6,147 bases of DNA from Clostridiales bacterium (GTDB taxonomy: Bacteria > Bacillota > Clostridia > Oscillospirales > JAAYOS01), in NCBI GenBank assembly GCA_012521525.1, contig JAAYMG010000190.1, forward strand, positions 1 through 6,147, given 5' to 3'. This document shows, one piece after another, positions 1 through 5,807 of this stretch. Within the stretch, counting starts at the first letter, position 1. Each line of letters begins with the position of its first letter. Under the pieces are notes generated by a model, which did not search any database, was not told where the DNA came from, and worked only from the letters and a program-made list of their open reading frames with translations. The translations under genes were made by a program, and so were the position numbers.

Positions 1-15
1 GACCAATACCTTCAT
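1..15 (-). CDS. Start of an unidentified gene, cut by the window edge
   Basis: Read on the minus strand, the first 15 bases give ATG AAG GTA TTG GTC (M-K-V-L-V). They are preceded by an AGGAG ribosome binding site at 23-27 with a 7-nt spacer. The start context is good and a possible promoter lies further upstream at 68-97, so a real gene probably begins here and continues beyond the left edge. The five residues are a hydrophobic beta-strand-like N-terminus found in many cytoplasmic enzymes, so no function can be assigned. The gene has the same orientation as the SLH gene at 1230-1886, from which the insertion sequence now separates it. Confidence 0.55.
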
Positions 16-67
16 TGTTTCACTCCTACAGCTCATATACGTGCACTTAGAATCTCAATATACTACT

Positions 68-97
68 ATATTACTGTAGTTGGGCAGAAGATATCAA
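68..97 (-). promoter_or_regulatory. Possible sigma-A promoter for the left-edge gene
   Basis: On the minus strand, TTGATA (92-97, five of six matches to the -35 consensus) is separated by 18 nt from TAATAT (68-73, four of six matches to the -10 consensus). It lies about 50 nt upstream of the ATG at 13-15. An inverted repeat, ACTAC (62-66) and GTAGT (76-80), surrounds the -10 box. A second one, GCAGA (84-88) and TCTGC (104-108), surrounds the -35 box. Either could be an operator, but both are short enough to arise by chance. The insertion sequence ends only 30 bp upstream of the -35 box. Confidence 0.35.
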
Positions 98-127
98 GAG
101 CAATCTGCAACAACACACAATCATAAT

Positions 128-155
128 TGTAGGGTTACAATACATATTGGACAGT
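128..155 (+). repeat. Left terminal inverted repeat of the IS
   Basis: This 28-nt repeat pairs with the reverse complement of 1163-1190. The outer six bases (TGTAGG) and inner 13 bases (CATATTGGACAGT) are identical, and the five mismatches lie between them at repeat positions 7, 10, 11, 12 and 14. Conserved outer and inner blocks around a variable middle suggest separate cleavage and transposase-binding parts, as in many IS ends. Confidence 0.85.
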
Positions 156-200
156 GAGGGGAAAAAATAATAGCAGGAATAAGGCACATAAGGTAGAATT

Positions 201-1163
201 ATGTTACCACAACAAATTTCACCGAAAGGAAGTGCCTATTCCTGCATGAATAGAATAACACAAGACATGAAGTACAGGCAATCCCTAATTAATTATGCGA
301 TGAAGTATGGTGTATCAAAGGCATCCCGAAAATACAACAAGGCACGGTCGTATATCTACTTCTGGCTGAATCGTTACGATGGCACACTGGAATCACTTGC
401 ATGCAAATCACGCAGACCACACGGGCATCCGAGAGCTCACACAGAGGCGGAGCTTAAGCTGATCCGTGACGTAAGGCGCAGAAATCCAAAGATGGGGATG
501 ATAGAGTTCTGGCATCGGCTTACGATAAATGGTTACACACGTCCACTAGGAAGCCTCTACCGAGTCATGAAGCGGCTTGGATATTTTCAGACAGGAAAAC
601 AAAAGAAAAAGTATACTCCGAAACCAATGGAGCAGATGCAGTATCCGGGACAACGAGTACAGATCGACGTGAAGTTCGTCCCTTCATCCTGCATTGTCAA
701 CAAAGGTGAAAGATATTATCAATTCACAGCGATCGATGAGTATTCCCGTTTACGTTACCTCGAAGCTTTTGAAGAGAACTCTACATATTCTGCGTCCTGT
801 TTTCTGAAGAACGCAGTGGCATTCTTCAAAAAATTCGGATTTGATATCGAATGCGTTCAAACCGATAATGGTCCCGAATTTACAAATAGATTCTCTAAAT
901 CTATGAAGGACCGCCCCACACTTTTTGATGCTACTGCAGCCCAAATGGATATCCTGCATAAACTAATCCGCCCATACACGCCTCGTCATAACGGAAAGGT
1001 CGAGCGAAGTCATCGCGAAGATCAGAAACGTTTTTACTCCTGTCATTCCTTCTACTCTTTTCAAGACTTCGCAGCCCAGCTTGCTGTTTATCTTCGCAGA
1101 TCTAATTCGATCCCTATGCGCCCTCTCGGCTTTCTTTCTCCTATTCAATTCCTTAAATGTTGA
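201..1163 (+). CDS. IS481-family DDE transposase
   Basis: This transposase cuts and joins the ends of its own element. An N-terminal helix-turn-helix region (roughly residues 24-75, with the family-like stretch QDMKYRQSLINYAMKYGVSK) is followed by the integrase catalytic core. Counted from the in-frame Met at 246, the catalytic residues are Asp141 (VQIDVKF), Asp207 (QTDNGPEF) and Glu253 (HNGKVERSH). The frame is open and uninterrupted, giving 320 aa from the ATG at 201 or 305 aa from the ATG at 246. The ATG at 201 has a better ribosome binding site (TAAGG at 189-193, 7-nt spacer). The ATG at 246 (MNRITQDMKY) agrees better with family N-termini as I remember them and has AGGAAG 13 nt upstream, so the true start is uncertain. 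The stop codon touches the right inverted repeat. No frameshift or second ORF of the IS3 type is present. Confidence 0.93.
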   Translation: MLPQQISPKGSAYSCMNRITQDMKYRQSLINYAMKYGVSKASRKYNKARSYIYFWLNRYDGTLESLACKSRRPHGHPRAHTEAELKLIRDVRRRNPKMGMIEFWHRLTINGYTRPLGSLYRVMKRLGYFQTGKQKKKYTPKPMEQMQYPGQRVQIDVKFVPSSCIVNKGERYYQFTAIDEYSRLRYLEAFEENSTYSASCFLKNAVAFFKKFGFDIECVQTDNGPEFTNRFSKSMKDRPTLFDATAAQMDILHKLIRPYTPRHNGKVERSHREDQKRFYSCHSFYSFQDFAAQLAVYLRRSNSIPMRPLGFLSPIQFLKC

Positions 1164-1190
1164 CTGTCCAATATGTTTGACAAACCTACA
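1163..1190 (-). repeat. Right terminal inverted repeat of the IS
   Basis: This is the inverted copy of 128-155, starting ACTGTCCAATATG and ending CCTACA at the outer edge. Its first base is the last base of the transposase stop codon, so coding sequence runs right up to the repeat. Confidence 0.85.
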
Positions 1191-1215
1191 GTTGCCTAAA
1201 AGCAACAGATTTTTT
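1191..1215 (+). terminator. Possible weak rho-independent terminator abutting the IS
   Basis: GTTGC (1191-1195) and GCAAC (1202-1206) form a perfect 5-bp stem with a 6-nt loop, followed after AGA by six T residues (1210-1215). In the plus direction it would stop transcription leaving the IS before it runs antisense into the SLH gene. Read on the minus strand, the same hairpin lies 24 nt after the SLH stop codon and is preceded by the A-run, but the U-tract after it is poor. The IS begins exactly at its base, so the insertion may have removed the tail of an originally bidirectional terminator. The stem is short, hence the low confidence. Confidence 0.35.
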
Positions 1216-1229
1216 CACCTGGATCGCGG

Positions 1230-1886
1230 TCATGTCGGGCTCTCATACCTGCGTATCGTCAAAATTATACATTTGGCGGCTTCCGCACGCGTCATCGAGC
1301 CTATCGGGTCGAACATGTTCCCCGTCTTCCCGGATATGATACCAGCCATTTGAAAGTGGGTGACGGCCTGGCGGCACTCCTCCCTTATATATTCCGAATC
1401 GACGAACGGTGTCTCCTGCAGAGTCTCGTGAAGTCGTGTGCCAAGGGCATGCTCTACTCGTGACAATATCAGAACGGCATCCTGGCGGGAAATCTCTTTG
1501 TCAGGCATGAACCGATCGTCGTCAACACCTAATATTATACCCGAAGCATAGGCTTTCATTATGTATGTCTCAGCCCAATGCCCGACAATATCTTTGAATA
1601 CCCGCCCGGCAGTATTTCCGTTGCCATCTCCGCCGCTGCCTGGACCCGATGTCAGGAAAGCATTTACGACCATTTTAATGAATTCCGCTCGTGTCACCGG
1701 TTTTGCCGGCATAAAATACCCGCTGTCATAACCGACACATATTCCGCGCTCAGTACATTCAGTTATATATTCCTCTGCCCAATGCCCATTGATATCTTTC
1801 AGCTCGGGCAGCCTGATCGCCGATCCGCAAAAAACAGGTAAAAGAAGCAGGAACACGACTACGTTCATCAATTTCCTGTATGCCAT
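1230..1886 (-). CDS. Secreted protein consisting of three SLH repeats
   Basis: This is probably a cell-envelope protein held to the wall by SLH domains, which in other Firmicutes bind pyruvylated secondary cell-wall polymers. The 218-aa product starts with a signal peptide (basic residues 4-5, hydrophobic 9-19, likely cleavage near CGSA, 20-23). No proper lipobox is present. Three SLH repeats follow at about residues 29-77, 97-148 and 161-214. Two carry the HWAE motif (35-38, 103-106). All have a T/S-R-x-E/D signature: TRAE 65-68, SRQD 133-136, TRAE 199-202. A Gly/Ser/Asn linker (about 79-95) separates repeats 1 and 2. No other domain is present, whereas most SLH proteins carry a large enzymatic or structural part. 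The start has AGGAGG (1892-1897) with a 5-nt spacer. The gene is monocistronic and divergent from the thioredoxin operon. It could be a free-standing wall-binding or S-layer-accessory protein; its partner is not visible. Confidence 0.9.
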   Translation of the reverse strand: MAYRKLMNVVVFLLLLPVFCGSAIRLPELKDINGHWAEEYITECTERGICVGYDSGYFMPAKPVTRAEFIKMVVNAFLTSGPGSGGDGNGNTAGRVFKDIVGHWAETYIMKAYASGIILGVDDDRFMPDKEISRQDAVLILSRVEHALGTRLHETLQETPFVDSEYIREECRQAVTHFQMAGIISGKTGNMFDPIGSMTRAEAAKCIILTIRRYESPT

Positions 1887-1964
1887 CTCATCCTCCTATT
1901 CCGGTCCCTCCGCAGACGACCTAAAAACAAGGCGGAACAAACATGGTTGAAGCTTTCTTATTTG

Positions 1965-1992
1965 ATTTTATCACAGAAAGTTTTTAATGCAA
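1965..1992 (-). promoter_or_regulatory. Extended -10 promoter of the SLH gene
   Basis: On the minus strand, a weak -35 box TTGCAT (1987-1992) is followed after 16 nt by TGATAAAAT, an extended -10 (TG-A-TAAAAT; the hexamer is at 1965-1970). Transcription would begin near 1958, giving a leader of about 70 nt. The 16-nt string TGATAAAATCAAATAA (1958-1973) recurs exactly at 5584-5599 in the promoter of the ceramidase-like gene. Confidence 0.6.
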
Positions 1993-2044
1993 TATAAACT
2001 TTATACTATTGCTGCAGTCAGGTAACGATAAAATAATGATTTCG

Positions 2045-2073
2045 TTGTATTTTTGCCATTATTGTGGTAAAAT
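2045..2073 (+). promoter_or_regulatory. Sigma-A promoter of the thioredoxin operon
   Basis: TTGTAT (2045-2050, four of six matches) and TAAAAT (2068-2073, five of six) are separated by exactly 17 nt. A TG dinucleotide one base before the -10 makes it an extended -10 promoter. Transcription should begin near 2080, leaving a leader of about 60 nt before the ATG at 2141. This rules out the longer reading frame that opens at 2009, because part of it would lie upstream of the transcript. Confidence 0.6.
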
Positions 2074-2140
2074 AACTCCATTAGTGAAAAAATATGAATA
2101 TACGACACTACGCGTATTCCGTGAAAGGGGTATTATCATA

Positions 2141-2461
2141 ATGAACATAGTCCATCTCAGCAAGGACAACTTCGAGCAGGAGGTCCTCAAAAGCGACATC
2201 CCGGCTTTCGTTGATTTCTGGGCGGAGTGGTGCGGTCCCTGCAAAATGCTTGCCCCGATATTCGAGCAGCTTGCGGAAGCATACGACGGACGGGTCAAAT
2301 TCTGCAAACTCGATATCGATAAGGAAGGTCCTATCGCCCTTGAACACAAGGTCATGAGTATCCCAACTCTTATTTTGTTCAAGGACGGTCAGGCAGCAGG
2401 GAAGCTGATCGGACTGCGCCCGGCGCAGGAGATCTCCGAATGGCTTGACGGAATGATCTGA
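2141..2461 (+). CDS. trxA: Thioredoxin
   Basis: This small cytoplasmic protein-disulfide reductase passes electrons from a thioredoxin reductase to oxidised target proteins. The 106-aa product has the standard single-domain length. The active site WCGPC is at residues 30-34. The buried Asp25 in VDFWA and the cis-proline Pro75 in SIPT, both typical of catalytically active thioredoxins, are present. One extra cysteine is at 55. The start at 2141 is chosen because the domain begins there (MNIVHLSKDNFE), AAGGGG lies 10 nt upstream, and the promoter at 2045-2073 falls within the longer open frame that starts at 2009. It is the first gene of a probable three-gene operon. No thioredoxin reductase gene is in the window, so the electron donor must be encoded elsewhere. 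Confidence 0.95.
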   Translation: MNIVHLSKDNFEQEVLKSDIPAFVDFWAEWCGPCKMLAPIFEQLAEAYDGRVKFCKLDIDKEGPIALEHKVMSIPTLILFKDGQAAGKLIGLRPAQEISEWLDGMI

Positions 2462-2483
2462 CAACGGAAGAGGGGTATGGAAA

Positions 2484-3560
2484 ATGTCTGAAAATAGCGG
2501 CCGCTTTAAAAACGCGCTTTTTGGTTTTAGCCGGAGCGACGTGATAAAGTACATCGAGCAGAAAGCCCTGGAACACAACGAACAGCGAAATGAACTTGCA
2601 CGCAAGCTGGACGAGGCTCAAAAGCAGCTTAGCTCACTGCAGCAAAAACTGGCCGATACGGAGGCCAGGCTGCAGGCATCCTTGGATGATGCCGATGCCA
2701 AAAGCTCCGAGCTCGAGAAACTGAGCTTGCAGCTGGAAGATCTCAAAGCAGAAAATGCAGAGTTAAGGGACAGAAATGCCTGCCTGGAGACGGAACTGAG
2801 AAATATCCGGACGGAGCGCGACAGCCTTGCCGACGAAGTGAAAGATATCAATCTCCAAAAGGAAGAAATCGAACTGGCCAAGAAACATGTGGCCGATATC
2901 GAACTGGAGGCATATGCGCGCGCCAAAAAGATCGAGAGCAGCGCTATCGAAAACGCCAACCTCGCCCGTGAAGCACTTTCCAATTTGATCCTGGACGCCA
3001 AAAGGCGGTTTGACAGGGTAAGGGACGATGCAACACATACATTATCGCAAATGGCTTCGGAGCTTGACCGGTTGAAGGAAGTGCTCAATCATCTGCCCGA
3101 GAGCTTTGATTCGATAAGCGGCGAACTGGATTCTCTCAGGTTCGGGAATGAAAAGAAAAACGTTGCCCCGGAAGCAAACATCGAAGGGGAAGATGCCGTT
3201 ACGGAGGCATTTCCCGAACCGGACGGGCCCGGCATGAATGATATGGCCGGACCTTCCGAGTATCCTTCCGTCATCTATCCGCTCGAAGATGAAGATGCCG
3301 GCAGCCCGGAAATCTCCGAAGTTTATGATATCCCCTCTGATGATGCGAACGATGCCCCGCATGGCGGCCATGAGAATGCGATCGTTTCAGAACGGCAGAG
3401 AAACACAGGCGAATTGTTGTTTTTTCGGTCGCAAAAAGCAGGCCTCCTATCCGACACGGAGCCTGCAGAAAATGATTTGGGCAGCTTTGACTACGGCAAT
3501 GACGACAGCGGCAGCACTCCTGGCAGCCATACCGAAAAACGACCCGAAACAGAAAGCTAA
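2484..3560 (+). CDS. DivIVA-like coiled-coil protein with acidic tail
   Basis: The 358-aa product has three parts. Residues 7-24 (FKNALFGFSRSDVIKYIE) resemble the short N-terminal motif of DivIVA/GpsB-type proteins, which in Firmicutes sit at septa, poles or curved membranes and recruit partners. Residues about 25-215 are a long heptad-rich coiled coil dominated by Leu, Glu, Lys and Ala, probably dimeric or higher. Residues about 220-358 are acidic, rich in Pro, Gly, Ser and Asp, and probably disordered. There is no transmembrane segment or signal peptide. The start has GGAAGAGGGG 8 nt upstream. The gene lies 22 bp after thioredoxin and 20 bp before the fumarase beta gene, so co-transcription is likely. 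The role is inferred only from the N-terminal motif and architecture. It is longer than typical DivIVA (about 160-250 aa) because of the tail. Any other scaffold with a coiled coil remains possible. Confidence 0.75.
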   Translation: MSENSGRFKNALFGFSRSDVIKYIEQKALEHNEQRNELARKLDEAQKQLSSLQQKLADTEARLQASLDDADAKSSELEKLSLQLEDLKAENAELRDRNACLETELRNIRTERDSLADEVKDINLQKEEIELAKKHVADIELEAYARAKKIESSAIENANLAREALSNLILDAKRRFDRVRDDATHTLSQMASELDRLKEVLNHLPESFDSISGELDSLRFGNEKKNVAPEANIEGEDAVTEAFPEPDGPGMNDMAGPSEYPSVIYPLEDEDAGSPEISEVYDIPSDDANDAPHGGHENAIVSERQRNTGELLFFRSQKAGLLSDTEPAENDLGSFDYGNDDSGSTPGSHTEKRPETES

Positions 3561-3580
3561 ACGTCATAAAGGCAGTAAAG

Positions 3581-4129
3581 ATGATACATATACATACGTC
3601 TGAAATCAGGGAGGCTATCCGCAAGCTGCATGCCGGAGACACGGTATTGCTCAGCGGAAAAATCTACACTGCACGCGATGCTGCGCACAGCAGGATGTCT
3701 GAGCTGCTCAGCGACGGGAAGCCCCTTCCCTTCCCGATAGCGGATTCCGTGATATATTATGCCGGTCCCACGCCTGCAAAGCCTGGCATGCCGATAGGTT
3801 CATGCGGACCTACCACTTCTTCGCGAATGGACAAATTCACTCCCGCGCTTTTGGATTTGGGACTTGCAGCGATGATCGGCAAAGGTGACCGTTCTCACGA
3901 GGTAATAGACGCAATGGTTCGCAACGGTGCAGTCTACTTTTGCGCTACAGGAGGTGCGGGTGCGCTGATATCGGTATGCATCCGGTCAGCCAGGCAGATC
4001 GCGTTCCCGGACCTGGGGTGCGAATCCATAATGGAGCTTACCGTTTCCGATTTTCCTTTGATCTGCGCTATCGATTCACGCGGTTCTAATCTGTTCGAAA
4101 CAGGAAGATCAATGTATGCAATAAAATGA
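3581..4129 (+). CDS. Class I fumarase / tartrate dehydratase, beta subunit
   Basis: This is the C-terminal (beta) subunit of the two-chain, Fe-S-dependent class I hydro-lyase that interconverts fumarate and malate, or dehydrates tartrate in close relatives. The 182 aa match the usual beta-subunit length. Hallmark stretches are LLSGKIYTARDAAHSRM (23-39), YYAGPTPAKPGMPIGSCGPT (59-78) followed by TSSRMD, and AAMIGKGDRS (96-105). By comparison with known class I fumarases, Arg32, Thr78/79, Arg82 and Lys101 should line the substrate pocket. The [4Fe-4S] cluster is held by the alpha subunit, which is normally encoded directly upstream but is absent here. The preceding gene is the coiled-coil protein, 20 bp away. 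AAAGG (3568-3572), 8 nt before the ATG, is a modest ribosome binding site. Sequence alone does not separate fumarase from tartrate dehydratase. A terminator follows at 4198. Confidence 0.92.
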   Translation: MIHIHTSEIREAIRKLHAGDTVLLSGKIYTARDAAHSRMSELLSDGKPLPFPIADSVIYYAGPTPAKPGMPIGSCGPTTSSRMDKFTPALLDLGLAAMIGKGDRSHEVIDAMVRNGAVYFCATGGAGALISVCIRSARQIAFPDLGCESIMELTVSDFPLICAIDSRGSNLFETGRSMYAIK

Positions 4130-4197
4130 GCTCACATCCATTCTGGGCGATCAAAAAATATGGCGATCAGGAAATCCAGTATCCGATCATGAATTTC

Positions 4198-4230
4198 AAA
4201 AGCTGTCCGGCGATACGCCGAACAGCTTTT
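4198..4230. terminator. Bidirectional rho-independent terminator
   Basis: AAAAGCTGT (4198-4206) pairs with ACAGCTTTT (4222-4230), and CGGCG (4208-4212) with CGCCG (4216-4220), around a 3-nt ATA loop with one C/A mismatch. The A-run on one side and T-run on the other let it work in both directions. It lies 68 bp after the fumarase beta stop and 14 bp after the stop of the convergent ceramidase-like gene, so it probably ends both transcripts. Confidence 0.88.
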
Positions 4231-4244
4231 GCTTATGCAAAGCC

Positions 4245-5561
4245 TCAGTTTTTATCTTCAGTCACTCCGCACATTTCAAACAACCTTAACATTCCGTTTA
4301 CGATGATCTCATCCAAATGACCGGGCTTGATCCTGCCGAAGTATGTGAATGGCCGCTTATGGGCGTTGGAATCGTTGATTATGTAGCCTGCCGATTTACA
4401 TATGTTCGTTACGACGACGGTATTCCTGAAGGGCGATTTGTCCTTGCAAAGGACACCGATCTCATTGTACGCCATGCCGCCTATGCCGAACAATGCAACA
4501 TTACCCAGCAAGAGCAGCCTCAGACGCAGTTGAACAGGGTTGTCCGGATCGTCCTCCATTTCGATCAGCTTCCTTTCCGGGTAATTGCCGTCACTGCCTA
4601 CAGGAAGCAAATTGTCCACCAGCAGCCTGTTATATTGCATGTCAGCGCCTTCGGGAGGTTTCTGGGCAGGCAGATGTACCGTCAGTTCCCCGGACACTAT
4701 CGGGAACGGTCCGTCCGAACACGCAACTTTGCTCAATACTTTTATAGCATCCATTGCGTGAAGCTGACCGTGCAGCAAAGCGAAGCTGTAAGCGGTCCCC
4801 GGCGGCAAATTCCCCATCGTTGCATAGCCGTTGACATCAAAAGAGCGAATGCAGCTGATATGGCTGCCCTGATTGCCCGCGGCCCCGCACGTCCAAATCG
4901 CCACGGCGCCCTTGCCGAATCTTCGCTCAATGTAATCGGTCGCTGTTCCGGGTATATCGCTGCATATTTTTTGCCTGCCGTCCACATCCTGCGCAAGAAA
5001 TGTCGCTGCAGGTGTCAATGCATAGTTCAGCATGGCGCATATAAGGTTGCCTTCAAGGTCCTCGAATTTGAGTATTGCCAGGGTCTTGTCGCTGAACCCT
5101 TCGAAATTCGGTGCCTGCAGCACATATCCGGCTTCATGTTCATAGTCCCTGTTGACATTTACGTAGCTATTTCCTGTCCCGTAGCCAAACCTGGCCGGAC
5201 GCATATTGTCCAGTGCCTGCTTGGTGGCTATGAGGCAGCGCTTTCTGACGAACTGGATATATTGGCTTTTGTCGCTGACAAACGGACAGGCATGGGTGTG
5301 GGTAGCCGTGAGAAATATGTACTCAGGGGGGATCCCGGTCTCCTTTGACAGGACACTTACGGTCTCCGCTTCGTCGGAAACCCCTACGAGATCATAAGAT
5401 ATGATCAGTAATCTTTTTTCGCCGTTGTCTATCACCAGTGACCTGCAAAACAGATCTGAATGGACCCCTGTGATATTGTATCCAAGCCACACGGGAAAAG
5501 GAAACATATCCGGCGGAGGAGTGATGCAGGTCTTTCCGGCTCCAACTAACAGGTTTGCCAT
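4245..5561 (-). CDS. Neutral/alkaline ceramidase-like protein, probably with altered active site
   Basis: The 438-aa product resembles the N-terminal domain of neutral/alkaline (non-lysosomal) ceramidases, zinc amidases that cleave ceramide. Family signatures are VGAGKTCITPP (6-16), FLTATHTHACP (83-93), SDIPG (201-205), a GAAGNQG loop (226-232), FGIGGMAYNEIG (358-369) and SAGYI (390-394). The His pair 88/90 and Tyr393 of the metal site are present. By my recalled alignment to Pseudomonas ceramidase, the second zinc His is Thr183 (NYALTP), the zinc Glu is Met363 (IGGMAY), and the nucleophilic Ser falls at Gly232. Ceramide hydrolysis is therefore doubtful. No signal peptide is seen, so the protein is probably cytoplasmic, and the extra C-terminal domain of true ceramidases is missing. 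The start at 5561 is chosen because in-frame ATGs at 5624 and 5612 lie upstream of the predicted transcription start. The ATG at 5573 has no spacer to its GAAGG, whereas 5561 follows a G-run. The gene is monocistronic. The substrate is unknown. Confidence 0.78.
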   Translation of the reverse strand: MANLLVGAGKTCITPPPDMFPFPVWLGYNITGVHSDLFCRSLVIDNGEKRLLIISYDLVGVSDEAETVSVLSKETGIPPEYIFLTATHTHACPFVSDKSQYIQFVRKRCLIATKQALDNMRPARFGYGTGNSYVNVNRDYEHEAGYVLQAPNFEGFSDKTLAILKFEDLEGNLICAMLNYALTPAATFLAQDVDGRQKICSDIPGTATDYIERRFGKGAVAIWTCGAAGNQGSHISCIRSFDVNGYATMGNLPPGTAYSFALLHGQLHAMDAIKVLSKVACSDGPFPIVSGELTVHLPAQKPPEGADMQYNRLLVDNLLPVGSDGNYPERKLIEMEDDPDNPVQLRLRLLLLGNVALFGIGGMAYNEIGVLCKDKSPFRNTVVVTNICKSAGYIINDSNAHKRPFTYFGRIKPGHLDEIIVNGMLRLFEMCGVTEDKN

Positions 5562-5590
5562 TTGCCCCCCCATCCTTCTTTTTTTATTTG

Positions 5591-5619
5591 ATTTTATCAT
5601 AAAAAACGACATATGACAA
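5591..5619 (-). promoter_or_regulatory. Strong extended -10 promoter of the ceramidase-like gene
   Basis: On the minus strand, TTGTCA (5614-5619, five of six matches) is followed after 17 nt by TAAAAT (5591-5596, five of six matches), with a TG one base upstream of the -10. Transcription should start near 5584, about 23 nt before the chosen ATG. The stretch TGATAAAATCAAATAA (5584-5599) is identical to that in the SLH gene promoter at 1958-1973. Confidence 0.7.
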
Positions 5620-5751
5620 ATCATTTTTGCCGATATTTTCCTAATACGACATTTTTTTGACGTTTCGCACTTATACTGCGCAAAGATGCTGCGTTAAATC
5701 GTTGAATTAATTCTTCGGATATCGGGGGCATGCTATGTAACATGGGCCAAC

Positions 5752-5780
5752 TTGTTTCCGGCAGGAAATGATGATATAAT
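5752..5780 (+). promoter_or_regulatory. Promoter of the MFS transporter gene
   Basis: A perfect -10 box TATAAT (5775-5780) preceded by TGA (an extended -10) lies 17 nt downstream of a poor -35 box TTGTTT (5752-5757). Transcription would begin near 5787, leaving a leader of about 20 nt. Upstream at 5704-5713 is a perfect 10-bp palindrome, GAATTAATTC, and at 5734-5742 an ATGTAACAT near-palindrome. Both are possible but unsupported operator sites. Nothing else was seen in 5625-5751. Confidence 0.55.
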
Positions 5781-5807
5781 TATCCAAAACAAACAGGGGT
5801 TGAAAGA

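Larger units (their letters stand above)
128..1190 (+). mobile_element. Complete IS481-family insertion sequence, 1,063 bp
   Basis: The element is bounded by 28-bp imperfect terminal inverted repeats (128-155 and 1163-1190, 23 of 28 positions identical) that begin TGTAGG and end CCTACA. It encodes one DDE transposase filling almost all the interior. Size, TGT...ACA ends and the single-frame transposase fit the IS481 family. The outer flanks (ending cataat on the left, starting gttgcc on the right) show no direct repeat, so no target-site duplication is visible. The element looks intact and potentially active in sequence terms, because the transposase frame is open and all three catalytic residues are present. 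Confidence 0.88.

Noticed and set aside
2009..2140. N-terminal extension of thioredoxin from an ATG at 2009
   Set aside because: The extension covers the predicted promoter (2045-2073) and has no thioredoxin-family counterpart; the start at 2141 gives the normal length.
2618..3371. Several minus-strand frames opposite the coiled-coil gene, rich in Ser and Leu
   Set aside because: They are mirror translations of a Glu/Lys/Leu-rich coiled coil; none has a convincing ribosome binding site or domain.
3238..3603. Possible frameshift at the end of the coiled-coil gene into an overlapping plus-strand frame
   Set aside because: The original frame keeps a consistent acidic, low-complexity composition to its stop at 3560, and the alternative frame is Met/Arg/Lys-rich without features.
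4126..4320. Small plus-strand frame overlapping the fumarase beta stop (ATGA overlap)
   Set aside because: It runs straight through the strong terminator at 4198-4230 and into the antisense of the next gene, lacks a ribosome binding site of its own, and has no recognisable features.
4317..5348. Long plus-strand open frame (343 codons) antisense to the ceramidase-like gene
   Set aside because: Its product has no recognisable motif and looks like reverse-frame translation, while the minus-strand frame has clear family signatures, a promoter and a terminator.
5562..5624. N-terminal extension of the ceramidase-like protein from ATGs at 5624, 5612 or 5573
   Set aside because: The upstream ATGs lie within or before the promoter, and the ATG at 5573 has no spacer after its GAAGG. 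Family similarity begins just after 5561.
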